A DNA stretch of 64,000 bases from Heliocidaris tuberculata (Eukaryota; Echinodermata; Echinoidea; Camarodonta; Echinometridae). This document shows, piece by piece, positions 46,878 through 58,258 of the stretch; positions within the stretch are counted from its first letter, which is position 1, and the number at the start of each line of letters is the position of its first letter. The notes under the pieces are model-generated. The model saw only the letters and a list, made by a program, of their open reading frames with translations. It did no database searches and was not told the DNA's origin. The stretch spans positions 21,359,994 to 21,423,993 of the forward strand of contig CM046836.1 of NCBI GenBank assembly GCA_025618425.1, given 5' to 3'. The position numbers and the translations under genes are program-made.

Positions 46878-48054
46878 CTGCAAGGGAAAAAGGTAAAAAG
46901 ATACAAATTAGAGTGATGGTGGACAGTAAGGTAGGAGTCTGGAAGGATGGAAGAGATGTCAATGATTGATAAGAAAATAGACATGTAAAGAATGCATGAG
47001 TCCATCACATGGAAATAAACATTTTGTCAAACAAATTTACAATGCCAACATAACATACATTCAACTCAATATTTGCTTCATGAAACATAAGAAATCTTAT
47101 CATAACATACAATGTCCATTGAGTTTTAAGAAAATAGTGGAGGTCATGATCACATTTGATAGTCTCTTCATTCTTTTTTAGACAACTACTGTAGTAAATT
47201 GTTCTCATTCCTCATTATTCATTCAAATAAAATTCACTGTACATAATGAGCATGTAGTCATGACTCCTCTCATACTTCCCAGAAATATTAACATCTCATG
47301 TTTATAATATAGGTAAATCCCGTAACAACCAAGTCCCAAGGAAAAGAGAAAACACTTTATTACAGGAGGGTTCTAAAAATGGAACATCACGTGAAATGAT
47401 CAGTAATTGAAAAGTGAATTGAAACAAATTGTGGACTCAAAGGCCCGTATTCTGAACTCCAGTTTAACTTAAACCGCAGTCTAAGTGTGGTTTAATTCCA
47501 GTCTAAACCTGCCCTTTAAACCAGAGTTTTAGAAAATCACATTCTGAACTTCAGTTAAACTTAAACTCCAGTCTAGTGTGGTTTAACCTTATTGAGACTG
47601 AACTTGCGGTTTAGGTCAGTTTTAATTAAAGCTCTGGTTTAACTTAGACTAGAGTTTAAGTTAAACCCGAGTTCAGAATACGGGTCAAAGAGTTTTATTC
47701 CCATGTATATGCATGTACATAATGAAACAATATTAACTCATATGGGTTGCTCTTGAAATGTCCGATTCAAACAAATTTTGGGGCAAAATAGTTTTTTTAG
47801 CCTTTCTTTAATGTTTGTGAAATTCATCAAGATTATGTAATTATATTGATGGTTCCATAAACTTGCAATTCATAAATACTCCTAATACAAAAATCAACCA
47901 AAACTACTGTTTCTCTCAAAATACTACTGCAGCATCAGTTCCCGATATTACCTTTGAAATAGGACACAGCATATCCTAGCTTTATATCTTAATTCCAATA
48001 AAAGCTACTTTGCAACAATATGATTTCTCTTTTTACTTGGTGTTAGATGCTTAC
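46878..48054. other. ATP5MF intron 3, holding a hairpin MITE
   Basis: The intron runs from donor GTAAGC to acceptor ttgcag (minus strand). Bases 47452-47685 are a MITE with ends GGCCCGTATTCTGAACTC and gagttcagaatacgggtc, whose interior is rich in mirrored aaacttaaactccagtct phrases. The rest shows nothing recognised. Confidence 0.8.
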
Positions 48055-48171
48055 TTTCAACTTTGAAGCGCCACATGTAGTTCAGAATGACAAAGGTTGC
48101 AATAAATTGGCCGACTGGAGCCACATTGCCTCGTACTACATTGATGTATTTATTGTAATACCTTGTGCGAC
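48055..48171 (-). CDS. ATP5MF: ATP5MF exon 3, membrane helix
   Basis: This exon encodes RTRYYNKYINV, the most conserved motif of mitochondrial ATP synthase subunit f (human RYYNKYINV). It is followed by a hydrophobic stretch (VGQFIATFVILNYMW) that would be the single inner-membrane helix. Subunit f belongs to the Fo peripheral stalk region and supports dimerisation of the enzyme. The acceptor is cattcttgcag and the donor GTAAGC; the exon has two leading bases, 38 codons and one trailing base, matching both neighbours. Confidence 0.92.
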
Positions 48172-49390
48172 CTGCAAGAATGGAAAAAAAGAAAAATAGA
48201 ATTGTGATTAAGGTGTAACAAAAGGGTTGACAGTTCCATTATGTTAAGTACCTCCTCTTAAAGATAAAGGCGAGTTCTGGTCATGCGATCACATTGTGAA
48301 AGTAACTATCTCAAGGCAATCAGGAAAGGCTGATCATGTCTACATATGAATTGTTTTATAGTGTGAGGTTTTGGAATCATCAAAATGATAACAAATACAC
48401 CTAATCTTGCTGAAAAGTACATGTACTGCACACAGAAATGGGTATATGGGACTGCACACACAAGTGGCAAGAAAGTTCGGCCCAAACATTTCAGCCATTT
48501 CTCATCATATTTCGAATATGAGGGCATTTCAAAAGCTATCATTTTCAGGGGACATTTCTAGAATGATATTCTTCCAAACTGACATAAAAAGAATGGGAAA
48601 GCTCACAAGATCATTTTTTCACCTCTCGCAGAGCTCAACCTTCTCTTTCAAACTAACTTTCGGGGGGGGGGGGGGGGATTGTAACTGGTGCATCAACACA
48701 CTGAGTAAACTATCATTACTCAGCACTATTAACACAGCAGTGTTAATGTAGCACTGTTGCTTGGCCTTAAACTGCCATTGATCTTTACCATCTGGCAAAG
48801 AGGGCAGAATAGGTTCAAAGACAATGCAAAATGACATATCCCTTCCCACTCCCAAACTACATGTAGTTCATGAATTCAAATTACAAAGAGCTAAATCAAA
48901 ATAAAATAAGTAAAATACTCATTAAACATTCAAGATAAATTCAAAACCATTTAATCTCTAAATTCAGATAAACCCTTATCTCATATCTTTTTTTTTTTTG
49001 TAACTTATTTCATCACAACATGCAATAAATGAATATGATGCTAGAAAGAAATGTCCATAGTAAGGCTACAAGGGTTATTCAGCAGTTTTAATTCCCTTTT
49101 AAAAATAAATTCTTTGTAACTTGCATCCACTGGTTGGAAACAAACTCTACTTCTTTTACAGATTGATCACGCCTTGGTAAAAACTTATTAAACAGTCAAA
49201 ATTTGGTTGTGGTGGCTGCTATTAAAGCTCCATGCTGGAACTTGTCCGTTTTGTTCCCTGATTTATGCACTACAATTCCTAGGCAGATTGTGTTTATGAA
49301 GTTGCCCTTTGTGATCATGTACGTAAGGCTATTTAGAGTTCAAGCCCAATCACCCCTTCCCCCATCCCCCTTATTTCTAACCAATCCTAC
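48172..49390. other. ATP5MF intron 2
   Basis: Apart from a G run at 48662-48677 and T tracts, no repeat or gene is recognised in this intron. Confidence 0.75.
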
Positions 49391-49495
49391 CTCTTCCAAG
49401 GGCCCTCATCAGACCACCTGGGGTGAAAGAGCAGGTTGACAGCCATCTAGGCAGCTGGCCAAGCTTGACTTCACTTAGCCTCAACTCTGCAACAG
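49391..49495 (-). CDS. ATP5MF: ATP5MF exon 2, N-terminal matrix segment
   Basis: This exon encodes VAELRLSEVKLGQLPRWL and continues to MRALGRG. It matches human subunit f, which has EVKLGELPSWI and then AFQRG directly before YYRYYNKYINV. The acceptor is tttgacag, the donor GTAGGA, and the length is 105 bases (2 + 34 codons + 1). Lys/Arg-rich residues before the helix fit a matrix-facing N terminus. Confidence 0.92.
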
Positions 49496-50251
49496 CTGTC
49501 AAATGAACAACATCAAATTGAAAATAGTTGAACGATCAGAGATTTTACCTGCATTCTTACAAATATGATATGGACAGGGATCTTAAATTGGACTAGCTTT
49601 TCACACTGAACTTAAAAAGGGTAATGAAACTATGAAAGACTACAGTTAGCTAAAGTACAATTAGCCACCAAAAAGGTACAAATGAGCAAAAGTGATGGGG
49701 CTCTGCTTATGGCCACCTAAAGTGCTTTGTGAAAAAAATTCCCATCAGCACTAAATTAATTTCCAGATTCCAGCAAAATGAAATTTAAAGTTCAAAATTT
49801 GATGGACCCTACTGTAGTTATTTCTCATCAGGGAAAATTGGAAAGCATACCATCTCTTTGTTTTTTGAAAATGTGAGAAGATAATAATTATATCAAGAAT
49901 CCAGAAGGGCCTGAAATGAGACATTTAAAAATCTTGAAAAGTATTTATCTCCTTTCTCATTCCAACTCTTATCTAGAAATTACATGCATACCCCCCCCCC
50001 CCCCCCAATGCACACACAACCATGACAACAGTCAAGACAGTTGTGCTGTATAAAAAAAAAGGTTAACTATCCCAAAACTATCTGAAGAAACCGTAGCCTC
50101 AGGTTTGAGTTAACCATTTTGAGTAATATTTTTCGCAGAAATATCTCTTTTCCAACATTACACTTAATTATATATCGGCAGGATAATTAATGGTTGCATC
50201 ATAATACTTACGACAGTTAAGCTTGTAAAGATCTACTGCACTGTAAGTACA

Positions 50252-50708
50252 GTATGGTCAGGGGTCCTAAAGCAAATATATACAATGCGACATGTTCAAT
50301 GCGCCAAACTTTTGGTGTGAATGAGCAATGAGATTATCATTTAGGTTTGCAAAAAAGAATGACCAATTTTCCTTTATTTTTGTGATATTATCACCATTTG
50401 CAAATCGGGATGAAATTCACATCAGTCAGCTTTAAAATCAAGATTTGCATTCACTTATTACGTGTGCATAGCTTTAGGACCCTTTCATTTTGTTGAACAA
50501 AATTTGACATGGGTGTCAACATCAACTTGAAAATTGATGTTAGACTCTGACATTAATTTGTATGTTGTAATTTTCTCTGGGATTTAATTTCAGAGTAGAA
50601 TATATGTATAAACAAGATATATAAAAGAAATTTGCAAAATTCATCGAAAAAAGTGACTTTTTAGCTACTGAATACAAAGTTTGTTCCTAGCTTTAGGTCC
50701 CCCATCAT
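50252..50708. mobile_element. 0.45-kb MITE, first copy
   Basis: It begins atggtcaggggtcctaaagc and ends gctttaggtcccccatcat, which are inverted ends. A second copy in the same orientation lies at 52630-53088, sharing tgcgccaaacttttggtgtg and many other blocks. No coding region is seen. Confidence 0.8.
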
Positions 50709-50754
50709 ACAGAGCCAGAGAGGTCGTGCCGACATGCAACTTCTAACTCGATGC

Positions 50755-52515
50755 CAAGCTGTACGAGCTCCGTGGCTTATCAATCTGGTACTGGCACACG
50801 GAGCTGTACTGGATGCCTATTCTGTGTGTGGAGGGGGATATCAACAAAAAAATCTAGATCTAAATATCACCATTTCCCACATATTGTGAGCCATGCAAAC
50901 CCGTATCCGGACAACTACCCCCTGGACAATTACCCCCCGGACAACCACCCCCCGGAAAAACCACCCCCTGGACGACTACCCCCCTAGGACAACTACCCCC
51001 CAGGACAACTACCCCCCAGGACAACTCCCCCCCAGGACAACTACCCCCCAGGACAATTACCCCCCAGGACAACTACCCCCCAGGACAACTACCCCCCGGA
51101 CAACTACCCCCCGAACAACTACCCCCTGGACAGTTACCCCCGGAAAAATTGTCCTGGGGGTAATTGTCCTGGGGGGTAGTTTTCCTGGAGGGTAGTTGTC
51201 CTGGGGGGTAATTGTCCTAGGGGGTAGTTGTCCTGGGGGGTAGTTGTCCTGGGGGGTAGATGTCCTAGGGGGGTAGTCGTCCAGGGGGTGGTTTTCCGGG
51301 GGGTAGTTGTCCGGGGGGTAGTTGTCTAGGGGGTAGTTGTCCTAGAATCATGCAAACCACCTCAGAGTTTGCTAAAGGGGTTACCTTCCAGGCTTTACTA
51401 AAATTGTAAAAATTGAATAAATAAAAAAGGAAAAAACCCACAAAAATTGGCAGGTATGATCAGGTTTTTCTTAAAAATCTTACCTTGCATGTGTAGTCCC
51501 ATGTAGGTCTATACAAGTTACATGTGCAAGGTAAGAAAAACCTGACCACACCTGCCGATTTTTATTTTTTTTAATTTTTTTTTTATTCATTCGATTTTTA
51601 CAATTTTAGTAAAGCCTGGAAGTTAACCCCTTTAGCAAACTCCGAGGGTGGTTTGCATGGCTCACAATCATAACAAAAAGTGGGAAATGGTTATATTTAC
51701 TTAGATCTAGATTTTTTTTGTTGATATCCCCCTCCACACCACTCACACTTAGGCGAGGTTATTGGAGATAACCTCGCACTCTGTACCTTCATACCGTGAG
51801 TAATTGCCTCCCAAAGGCAAGTGTGTGATATCTTGCCCATAAGTGTGCAGGAGGGGAGCAAGATCACTGACCAAAAACAGCCTGAAAATTTCACTTGATC
51901 AAGATGATAAAGATCCTATCGAAGGATCTGGCATGAAATTATTCTATATTCTATCATTCTAAAATGTAGAAGGAAGTATTTTCTCAAAATTTTGCCGATT
52001 ATACTGGTGTTTTTACCTCTTCAACTTAGAGGTCGTGACAGGCCGAAATTGATACAGCCCCATATAGTGATGGTCCGTGAGTGCCTACACACTAGCCTGG
52101 AAGGCTCTTTGAAGAGTAAAAAAAAAAAAAAAAAAGCTAATAAGAGTTGGGCACAATTTTTTACATCATATATAAGATGGATTTTCTAAGGATTTCTGAC
52201 GCTGCCACTGCATTTCACATTCCCCCCCCCCCCCGATATTTCTTAATTCAAGGGTAAGCTGGCTCACAGTAAAGGTGATTTTCAGAATTTCAGGAAGTTC
52301 TTTAAACTCTAAAATGGCTGCTTTATTGCAGAGTGAGATTAAAAAACCAGGCTCTGTGAAGAGTAGCGTCAGCTTTTTTTTTTTTACTCTTCAAAGAGCC
52401 TTCCACCAGGTCCAGGCTACTCCACACACAGTATAGTATAGGCATCCAGTGTACAGCTCCATGTGCCAGTACCAGATTGATAAGCCATGGAGCTCGTACA
52501 GCTACTCGGTGCCCT
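50755..52515. repeat. Nested palindromes with a CCCCCCAGGACAACTA minisatellite
   Basis: The outermost arms are 50758-50836 and 52430-52515 (agctgtactggatgcctatt against aggcatccagtgtacagct-type). Further in, 50830-50900 mirrors 51648-51735, and 52097-52130 mirrors 52370-52410. Bases 50909-51145 repeat GGACAACTACCCCCC-type 15-16-mers, and 51146-51342 repeat the reverse complement, so the minisatellite is itself a palindrome. A further hairpin (51345-51660) is inserted beside it. Thr/Pro-rich and Gly/Val-rich ORFs here are translations of the repeat. Confidence 0.85.
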
Positions 52516-52629
52516 GCAGCAGTGCAGTGCCATGGTGGCAGTGCGCCGTACACGTTAGGCCTAACACTGGTGGCAGTGCTAGCAGTGGCAGAGTCAGAAA
52601 TCCTTAGAAAATCCATCTTAATTCTTATA

Positions 52630-53088
52630 CGGTCAGAGGTCCTAAAGCTACGTACGTACGCACCCCGCAAAAAATATGTGCAATGCGACGCGTTCAGTGC
52701 GCCAAACTTTTGGTGTGACTGAGCAACAAGATTATCATTTACGTTCGCCAAAAAGAATGAGCAATTTTCCTTTATTTTTGGTGATATTATCACTATTTGC
52801 AAATCTGGATGAAATTCACGTCAGTCAGCTTAAAATTCAAGATTTGCATTCATTTATTACGTGTGCGTAGCTTTAGGACCCTTTCATTTTTTTGACCAAA
52901 TTCGACATGGGTATTGACATTGACTTGAAAATTAATGTTATTGATATTTGTCCGTAGTAATTTTCTCAGGAATTTAATTCAAGAATATGTAGACCAAAGA
53001 TATATATAAGACATTCACATAAATCATTGAAAAGGTGACTTTTTAGCTGCTGGAAACAAAGTGCGTAGCTTTAGGTCCCCCCATCATA
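52630..53088. mobile_element. 0.45-kb MITE, second copy
   Basis: This is the same element as 50252-50708, in the same orientation, with ends ggtcagaggtcctaaagc and gctttaggtccccccatcat. A small insertion near 52650 (acgtacgtacgcac) distinguishes it. Confidence 0.8.
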
Positions 53089-53573
53089 ATTATAATTTAT
53101 TCATGTAAACAAATCGTGCCCAACTCTTATTAGGGTGTCTGGAGGATTTTTCTATCTCAGAAACTACACATTCAAATGACTGGAGATTTTCAGATCTTGT
53201 TGAAAATACTGTGAAAAATACATGTACCAAATTTTATGTTAGTCCATGCATTTATTATTCAGTAATGCTCGAATGAATTATTGGAAATTTTCAGCTTAAA
53301 GATTCCTATAGACATGTACAAATGAAATGGCACAAAAACATGCTGCTGAAACACTAGACTGCACACACAGAGTGTGAGTAGTTTGTGTGTAACTTTGCAT
53401 AGGGCCCTGTGGAGCGGTAGGGGGAGGGTATTTTCAAATTAATATAGCAACATGATCCCATATTAGTTTCTCAAAAATTCTTACAGAATCAAATTTGGAA
53501 CATTCCAAATTACTTAAGTTCTGATGGACAAGTTTATAGCTCAAGGACTTGCTGAGATGTCACTTTAATTTAA

Positions 53574-54077
53574 GGCAGTGTACATGTATACAGCCACACG
53601 CGTGTGTCTCTACCATACGGCCACACGCGTGTGGCTGTATCCGTCACCCGGCCTGAGGATATAGCCACACGCGTCTACTTATACTCTGCGCAGCGCGCGT
53701 GCAGCACGTAGCAAGTGCATAGCTAGCAGTAAGCACGAGCGATGTGCATATTTATGCAACAGTAGGCCTACATGTTGCAAAACTTCATCAAGAAGGTTTT
53801 GTCTCTTGAAATTCACTGATATAGAAAAATATTGTTTGTATGTCAGTGAATTTCAAGAGATAAAACCTTCATGATGAAGTTTTGCAACATGTACCGTTGC
53901 ATTAAGAAACACATCGCTGGTGCTATGCACTTGCTATGTGCCTGCGCGCTGCGCAGAGTCTAACTGTCGCAGAGACTTTCAGACGCGTGTGGCTGTATCC
54001 TCCCGCCGGGCGGTGGATACAGCCACACGCGTGTGGCCGTATGGTAGAGACACACGCGTGTGGCTGTATACACTGCC
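53574..54077. mobile_element. TTAA-flanked hairpin rich in CACACGCGTGTG
   Basis: The ends GGCAGTGTA and TACACTGCC are flanked by TTAA at 53570-53573 and 54078-54081. The two halves mirror each other, nearly perfectly over the outer 63 bp, and again in the core (gaatttcaagaga and gttttgcaacatgta segments). Each arm contains several copies of the self-complementary motif CACACGCGTGTG. A piggyBac-type non-autonomous element is likely. Confidence 0.85.
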
Positions 54078-55685
54078 TTAATTTAAACATATTCCTTTTC
54101 AGTTTTTCTTAATGAAGGGATTAAGCATACAACTTGTCCTTATCACCAAAAGATAGGTAATATAATTTCCTATCATATGATACCAAATTCATTTCAAACT
54201 GCCGATGGGATCATATTTTTTAGTTAGTTTGAAATAACCTATATGTTGAAAAACTGCATGCCATTTTTTGTTCTGATTCAGCATAAAAACAGCCGACAGA
54301 TTTGGCCAACCTTCAGACAAGGCTCTGGTGTGCGGCCGCTTAAAGGGAATTTGCTGATTTATCAATCAAAGACTCGCACATAATTCAATACAATCAATTC
54401 ATAGTCCAAATACTTGCTTACTAAAGTAAATAGAAGGCAAAATTAAAATTATTGACCAATAACGTGGTCAGTAGTGTCCATTTTTCAAAACGGTGGTGCT
54501 AGGGGTCCTGTGTGCGGCCGCCTCTACCCCTGTGAGCAGCCGCCCATGATATGTCGGGCATTCAGCATCATATTTGTGACTAAGTGAAAGAAAATTAATA
54601 TCACATTTCATACATTACATTCCAATACTTTATAAAAATTAATAATATTCTGTTGAAACCCATAAAATCTGTCAAACATGATGATCTATCAAACGCCATG
54701 ACCAAAAAATGAAAGCAGACTACAATTTCCTACAAAACCTGCATTTTGTACACGTTTTACACAGGGTGGCTGCTCACCAGACCCACTCAGAAAAATGGCA
54801 CTGGTGAGCGGCCACCCCCATGCAGCTTTCCCTGTGGTAGTGTAAATAAAAATTTCTGAAGCAAAACATGGACCATCAACTTCATTCTCTTAAATAAACA
54901 TCAAATTACACATCAAATTGAACAAATAAAGTTTAAGACTATTGGTTTAAGTATGTCATAGTCTCTTAACTTAAAAGTTAAGAAATTGCAATTTTTTTGT
55001 CGATGACTGGTGGCGTAGATCTAGTCTACATTTCTCATGATGTTGAGCGAGATTCAGGATACTTACTGCTTTGGCAGAGTATGTTTTTTGGTGCAATAGA
55101 ACCTACCTGAGACTGTCCAGGGTAATTTTTGAAGGGATATCAAAAAATTTTTTTTTTTAATTTTCATTTTTTATTCACCGCCGGCGCCGGCTGCTCACAG
55201 GGGACCGGCGCCCCACAGCCAGGAGCATCATGCTTATCTAATCAGTGATCTTGCATTTTATTATCCTGAAATTCTATTGTAAAATGTTTGCCAAAATTTT
55301 AGAGATCGTGCATAAATAGGAATTTTTATTTTAAATTCCTCAAAAGAGTCGGACTCGAACTTCGAAGTCACTATTGCCAAGCATGCATCAAACGCAGCCC
55401 ACAGAACGCGAGAGGAGTAGTGCGCCGCTTGGCAGGGGGAGGTTTTTGCTACTCCCGGTAAACTAAAGACTAAGTCCATGCTTTGTCACTCGGGCAAGCG
55501 GCATAAGCTCTCACTGAACTGGTTTACACCGTTACAGTCCCTTCATACTGTAATTTTGGGATCATCTAAAGTTATAGATACATGTAGCAAATATTTTAAT
55601 ACAGAAAAACCACCCAAGAAACATCCATCACGAGCAAGAACAATATTTTTTATTCAAAATGGCACCCCATTCCAAAATTTCTCAC

Positions 55686-55698
55686 CCTTGTCCGCCAT
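55686..55698 (-). CDS. ATP5MF: ATP5MF exon 1, start codon
   Basis: On the minus strand, caacATGGCGGACAAGG is followed by the donor GTGAGA. It encodes Met-Ala-Asp-Lys plus one base. The phase joins exon 2 to give MADKAVAELRLSEVKLG, comparable to the short N terminus of vertebrate subunit f. The total is 13 + 105 + 117 + 32 = 267 bases, 88 residues plus stop, close to the 94 of human. The context AACATGG is a good start. The assignment of this exon is inference from phase, position next to CpG-rich DNA and splice signal; the other three exons are firmer. Confidence 0.75.
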
Positions 55699-55930
55699 GT
55701 TGAAATTTGTCACGCGGATGGATATAAATCCGTGCATCCAGTGGTACGGTCCGGTCGACGGGTTTTCTTTTTTATAAGCCCTCGAATATTATGGTGCGAT
55801 GCGGCCTTACAATCAGAGCCTAGCCAGAGCTATCAGTAGCTACATGAGCTAGCCTAGGCTACCCCGGGGCCCGGGATGCGTGGTTACCCCTACGAGGACG
55901 GGCGGCTAGGGTCCCCCCCCCACAGGGGCG
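55699..55930 (-). promoter_or_regulatory. Candidate CpG-rich promoter of ATP5MF
   Basis: DNA just upstream of exon 1 is richer in CpG than its surroundings and lacks a TATA box. The start codon itself sits in CAACATGGCGGA, close to the YY1 consensus (AANATGGCGGC) that often overlaps the start region of animal mitochondrial and ribosomal genes. No transcription start is proven. Confidence 0.4.
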
Positions 55931-56414
55931 TAGACAGGTCCAAAATTGTGTGTGTGTGTGGGGGGGGGGGGGGGGGGCCGGGGCTGATTTCATGAATTCA
56001 GGCCTCCGTGTCTAGCACCAGCGTGCCGGATTGTGGCCAGCTACGGCATCTGATCGCTAGAGGGGGGGGGGGGGGGGGGGGGGGGTGTCACCCCCTACTC
56101 AGAATTGCTGTTGGTAAATGCTGTCGGAGGGCCGGGAAAAAGTGTGAGGGAAGAGGAGGGAAAGGAGAAAAGAAAGGAGAAGAAAAAAAAAAAAAGGGAA
56201 GGGATAGATAAACAAAAAAACCAAAAAAAAAAAAACCCCAAAAAATAAAGAAAAGAAGGAAAGGAAAAGCAAAGTAAAGAAAAGAAGGAAAAGCTGGCCA
56301 ATTCTCGCTTTGCTCGCTCGCAAAAACACTGGAAAGTTAATATTGGGCAAAAGGCGTCCCCCTTCAGCAATAGGCTGCAGCCCCCCTCCCCCGAGGATTT
56401 TCAAAGTTCCGATA
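55924..56414. repeat. hAT-like end and low-complexity repeat
   Basis: CAGGGGCGTAGACAGG at 55924 looks like a hAT left end, possibly paired with ctagcgacgcccctg near 60285. (GT)n, long G runs and a purine-rich (gaaaa)n tract follow at 56150-56300. The Phe-rich minus-strand ORFs come from that tract. The gaggattttcaaagttccga segment recurs at 59850. Confidence 0.55.
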
Positions 56415-56705
56415 TTCATTTCATTTCATTTCATTTATTTTCCATTTTCAACAGAATATAACAACGTAATTACATCATAATTTCATGAACCATTTTTCAA
56501 CAGAATATAACGTTATTACATCATAAATAATATCATGAACCATTCTCAACAATATAAAAACAAACGTAAATACATCCTAAATAATATCATGAACAAAATG
56601 CATGTAATAACAATAATTTTCATTCAGTGTAATTTTCGAAGATAATTATAATAAATAAATGCTGAAAATGGAGGGGAATGCTAAAAAGCAAAGCTTGTAT
56701 TTTAC
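56415..56705 (-). mobile_element. 5'-truncated LINE 3' end with (ATGAA)n tail
   Basis: Read on the minus strand, 290 bp of non-coding DNA end in AATAAATGAAATGAAATGAA, a simple-repeat tail typical of non-LTR elements. It interrupts a repeat that is continuous at 59850-59900 (ttccgatattcgggcaacca), so it is an insertion. The likely target duplication is short (tattc). Confidence 0.65.
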
Positions 56706-57970
56706 AAACCCCTTGTATTCGGGCAACCACCACTACATATTCGGGCAGCGAAGTGAGGTAGCCAGAATATCCACATATTTGGGCAGCGAGTTTTCCCAGA
56801 TGATTATGTAACTTCTGTATGTAACTTCTGTACATTTACGATTTTTATAAAAAAATTTGCTCACTCGCTTCGCTCGCTCGCAAAAAAATTAGAAATTGAA
56901 AAGTTGATATTCGGGCAAAAGGCATCCCCTTCGGCAATGGGCTGCATGTCAATAAGTTTCGCGCAATTTGTTGCATTTGCGCTTAGCCTGAATGTCATCA
57001 GAATGACACGTGCGCGCCACTGATCTCTGTAGAGATCAGTGGTGCGCGCGCACAGAATCAGTCTAAAAACACAAAATATTTCATAAATAATTCATAAAAA
57101 GGCCAGAATTCTACAAAACCAGTAGAAGTCAATAAGAAAGGTCAACCTAGAACTCTTACTCTTTTAAGAAACCTTTAACTGGTTAATTCCCACCATTAAC
57201 AGCACTGCTAACCAATTAACAAAATTACCTTGTCACTGCGAGTCGATTACTTTCCCCATAGAAACACGTGTAATTTGGGTGTTATACGTTTTTGTGAGGC
57301 AACATAAAAAGGCCGTTTTCAAACAAAATTGGCCAGAATTCTACATATGAGATGATTACATTTTTATGCTCAGCAGCTTCTTTGTTTCTTCAATATTCAT
57401 ATTCCTTTTTAACTGAATTAAATTGTTAAAAACTGAAAAAGATATAAGTATTTCTAAAAGTTGAAATTTACGTTTTTCATGATTAATGTACAGGGTTCTA
57501 TTGGGGGAATCGCAGAGGGAAAGTGATACGCGCGCGCGATGATTGAGAATTTTTTTTTTTTTTTTAAATGCTTTTTTGCCTTTATTCAGATATTCAGACG
57601 AGAAAATTGTACAGAGATACATTATTTTTTCATACATTGTAAACACAATACATAATTCAATCCGAAACAAATAATACAATGCAAAATCTGCAATCTGAAT
57701 AAAGATTTTAAAAGATAGATAAGAAAAAAGGTGAAGGTGCTGCTTTATAACCCATAGTATACATGATAAGTCAAACTGTCATCTTTACATATATAGGATA
57801 AACTACATGCAGTGCATTTTCAATTCTTCGATTTTATTTAACATTATTTATTATATAGTATTTCTTATATCAGTGGAGTTCTGTAACCATACTGTTGCAA
57901 TAATAAAAACACAATACTACAATTAAGTGGTTGGATCAATGAGAAAGTGAGGGAGTGAGGAGGAGAAGAA
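56706..57970. other. Repeat remnant and unique DNA
   Basis: Bases 56706-56960 repeat 59870-60100 (gggcaaccaccac, ctcgcttcgctcgctcgc). A hairpin with agagatcagtg and its mirror lies at about 57010-57055. The remainder to 57970 shows no supported gene. Confidence 0.5.
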
Positions 57971-57984
57971 GACATAAATGAAGA

Positions 57985-58258
57985 CATTTATCATTATTAT
58001 TACTATTATTATTAATAATAATAACAAAAACAACAACAATAATAGTAATAATAATAATTCCAATAATTATTTTTTTTTAAAATATAGAAATAATCATATA
58101 AGTAGATATATAGATATTAAATTAAATAAACATATACATACATATACACATATACACATACACATATATATATACATATTATATATATATACATATCATA
58201 TACATATACATATACACATATACACATACATATACATACACACATACACAAACATGCA
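57985..58258. repeat. (ATT)n and (TACATA)n microsatellites
   Basis: An ATT/AAT-rich run (about 57990-58070) and an ATATACACAT-type run (about 58125-58258) abut the 3' end of the LINE fragment on the minus strand. The second probably grew from the LINE tail. Confidence 0.8.

Larger units (their letters stand above)
49496..55685. other. ATP5MF intron 1, 6.2 kb, repeat-filled
   Basis: This intron carries two direct copies of a 0.45-kb element, a nest of palindromes, and a TTAA-flanked hairpin, listed separately. Bases 54080-55250 hold several GCGGCCGC-type and gtgagcggcc phrases that repeat loosely. The stretch 49500-50250 shows no feature apart from a C run at 49991-50006. Confidence 0.7.

Noticed and set aside
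48005..48054. Continuation of the ATP5MF exon 3 frame to a stop at 48005
   Set aside because: The extra residues do not match subunit f, whereas splicing at GTAAGC to 46877 restores the conserved KEHRLRKHHW end.
50212..50240. Possible ATP5MF exon ending at a GTAAGT donor on the minus strand
   Set aside because: Phase fits exon 2, but the exon would be only 29 bases, abuts a MITE end and lacks a start codon. The ATGGCGGACAAGG exon at 55686 explains the 5' end better. It remains a possible alternative exon.
50893..51195. Thr/Pro repeat ORF
   Set aside because: It is a translation of the GGACAACTACCCCCC minisatellite.
55478..55777. Plus-strand 99-codon ORF
   Set aside because: It overlaps the candidate ATP5MF first exon and promoter on the other strand and has no recognisable domain.
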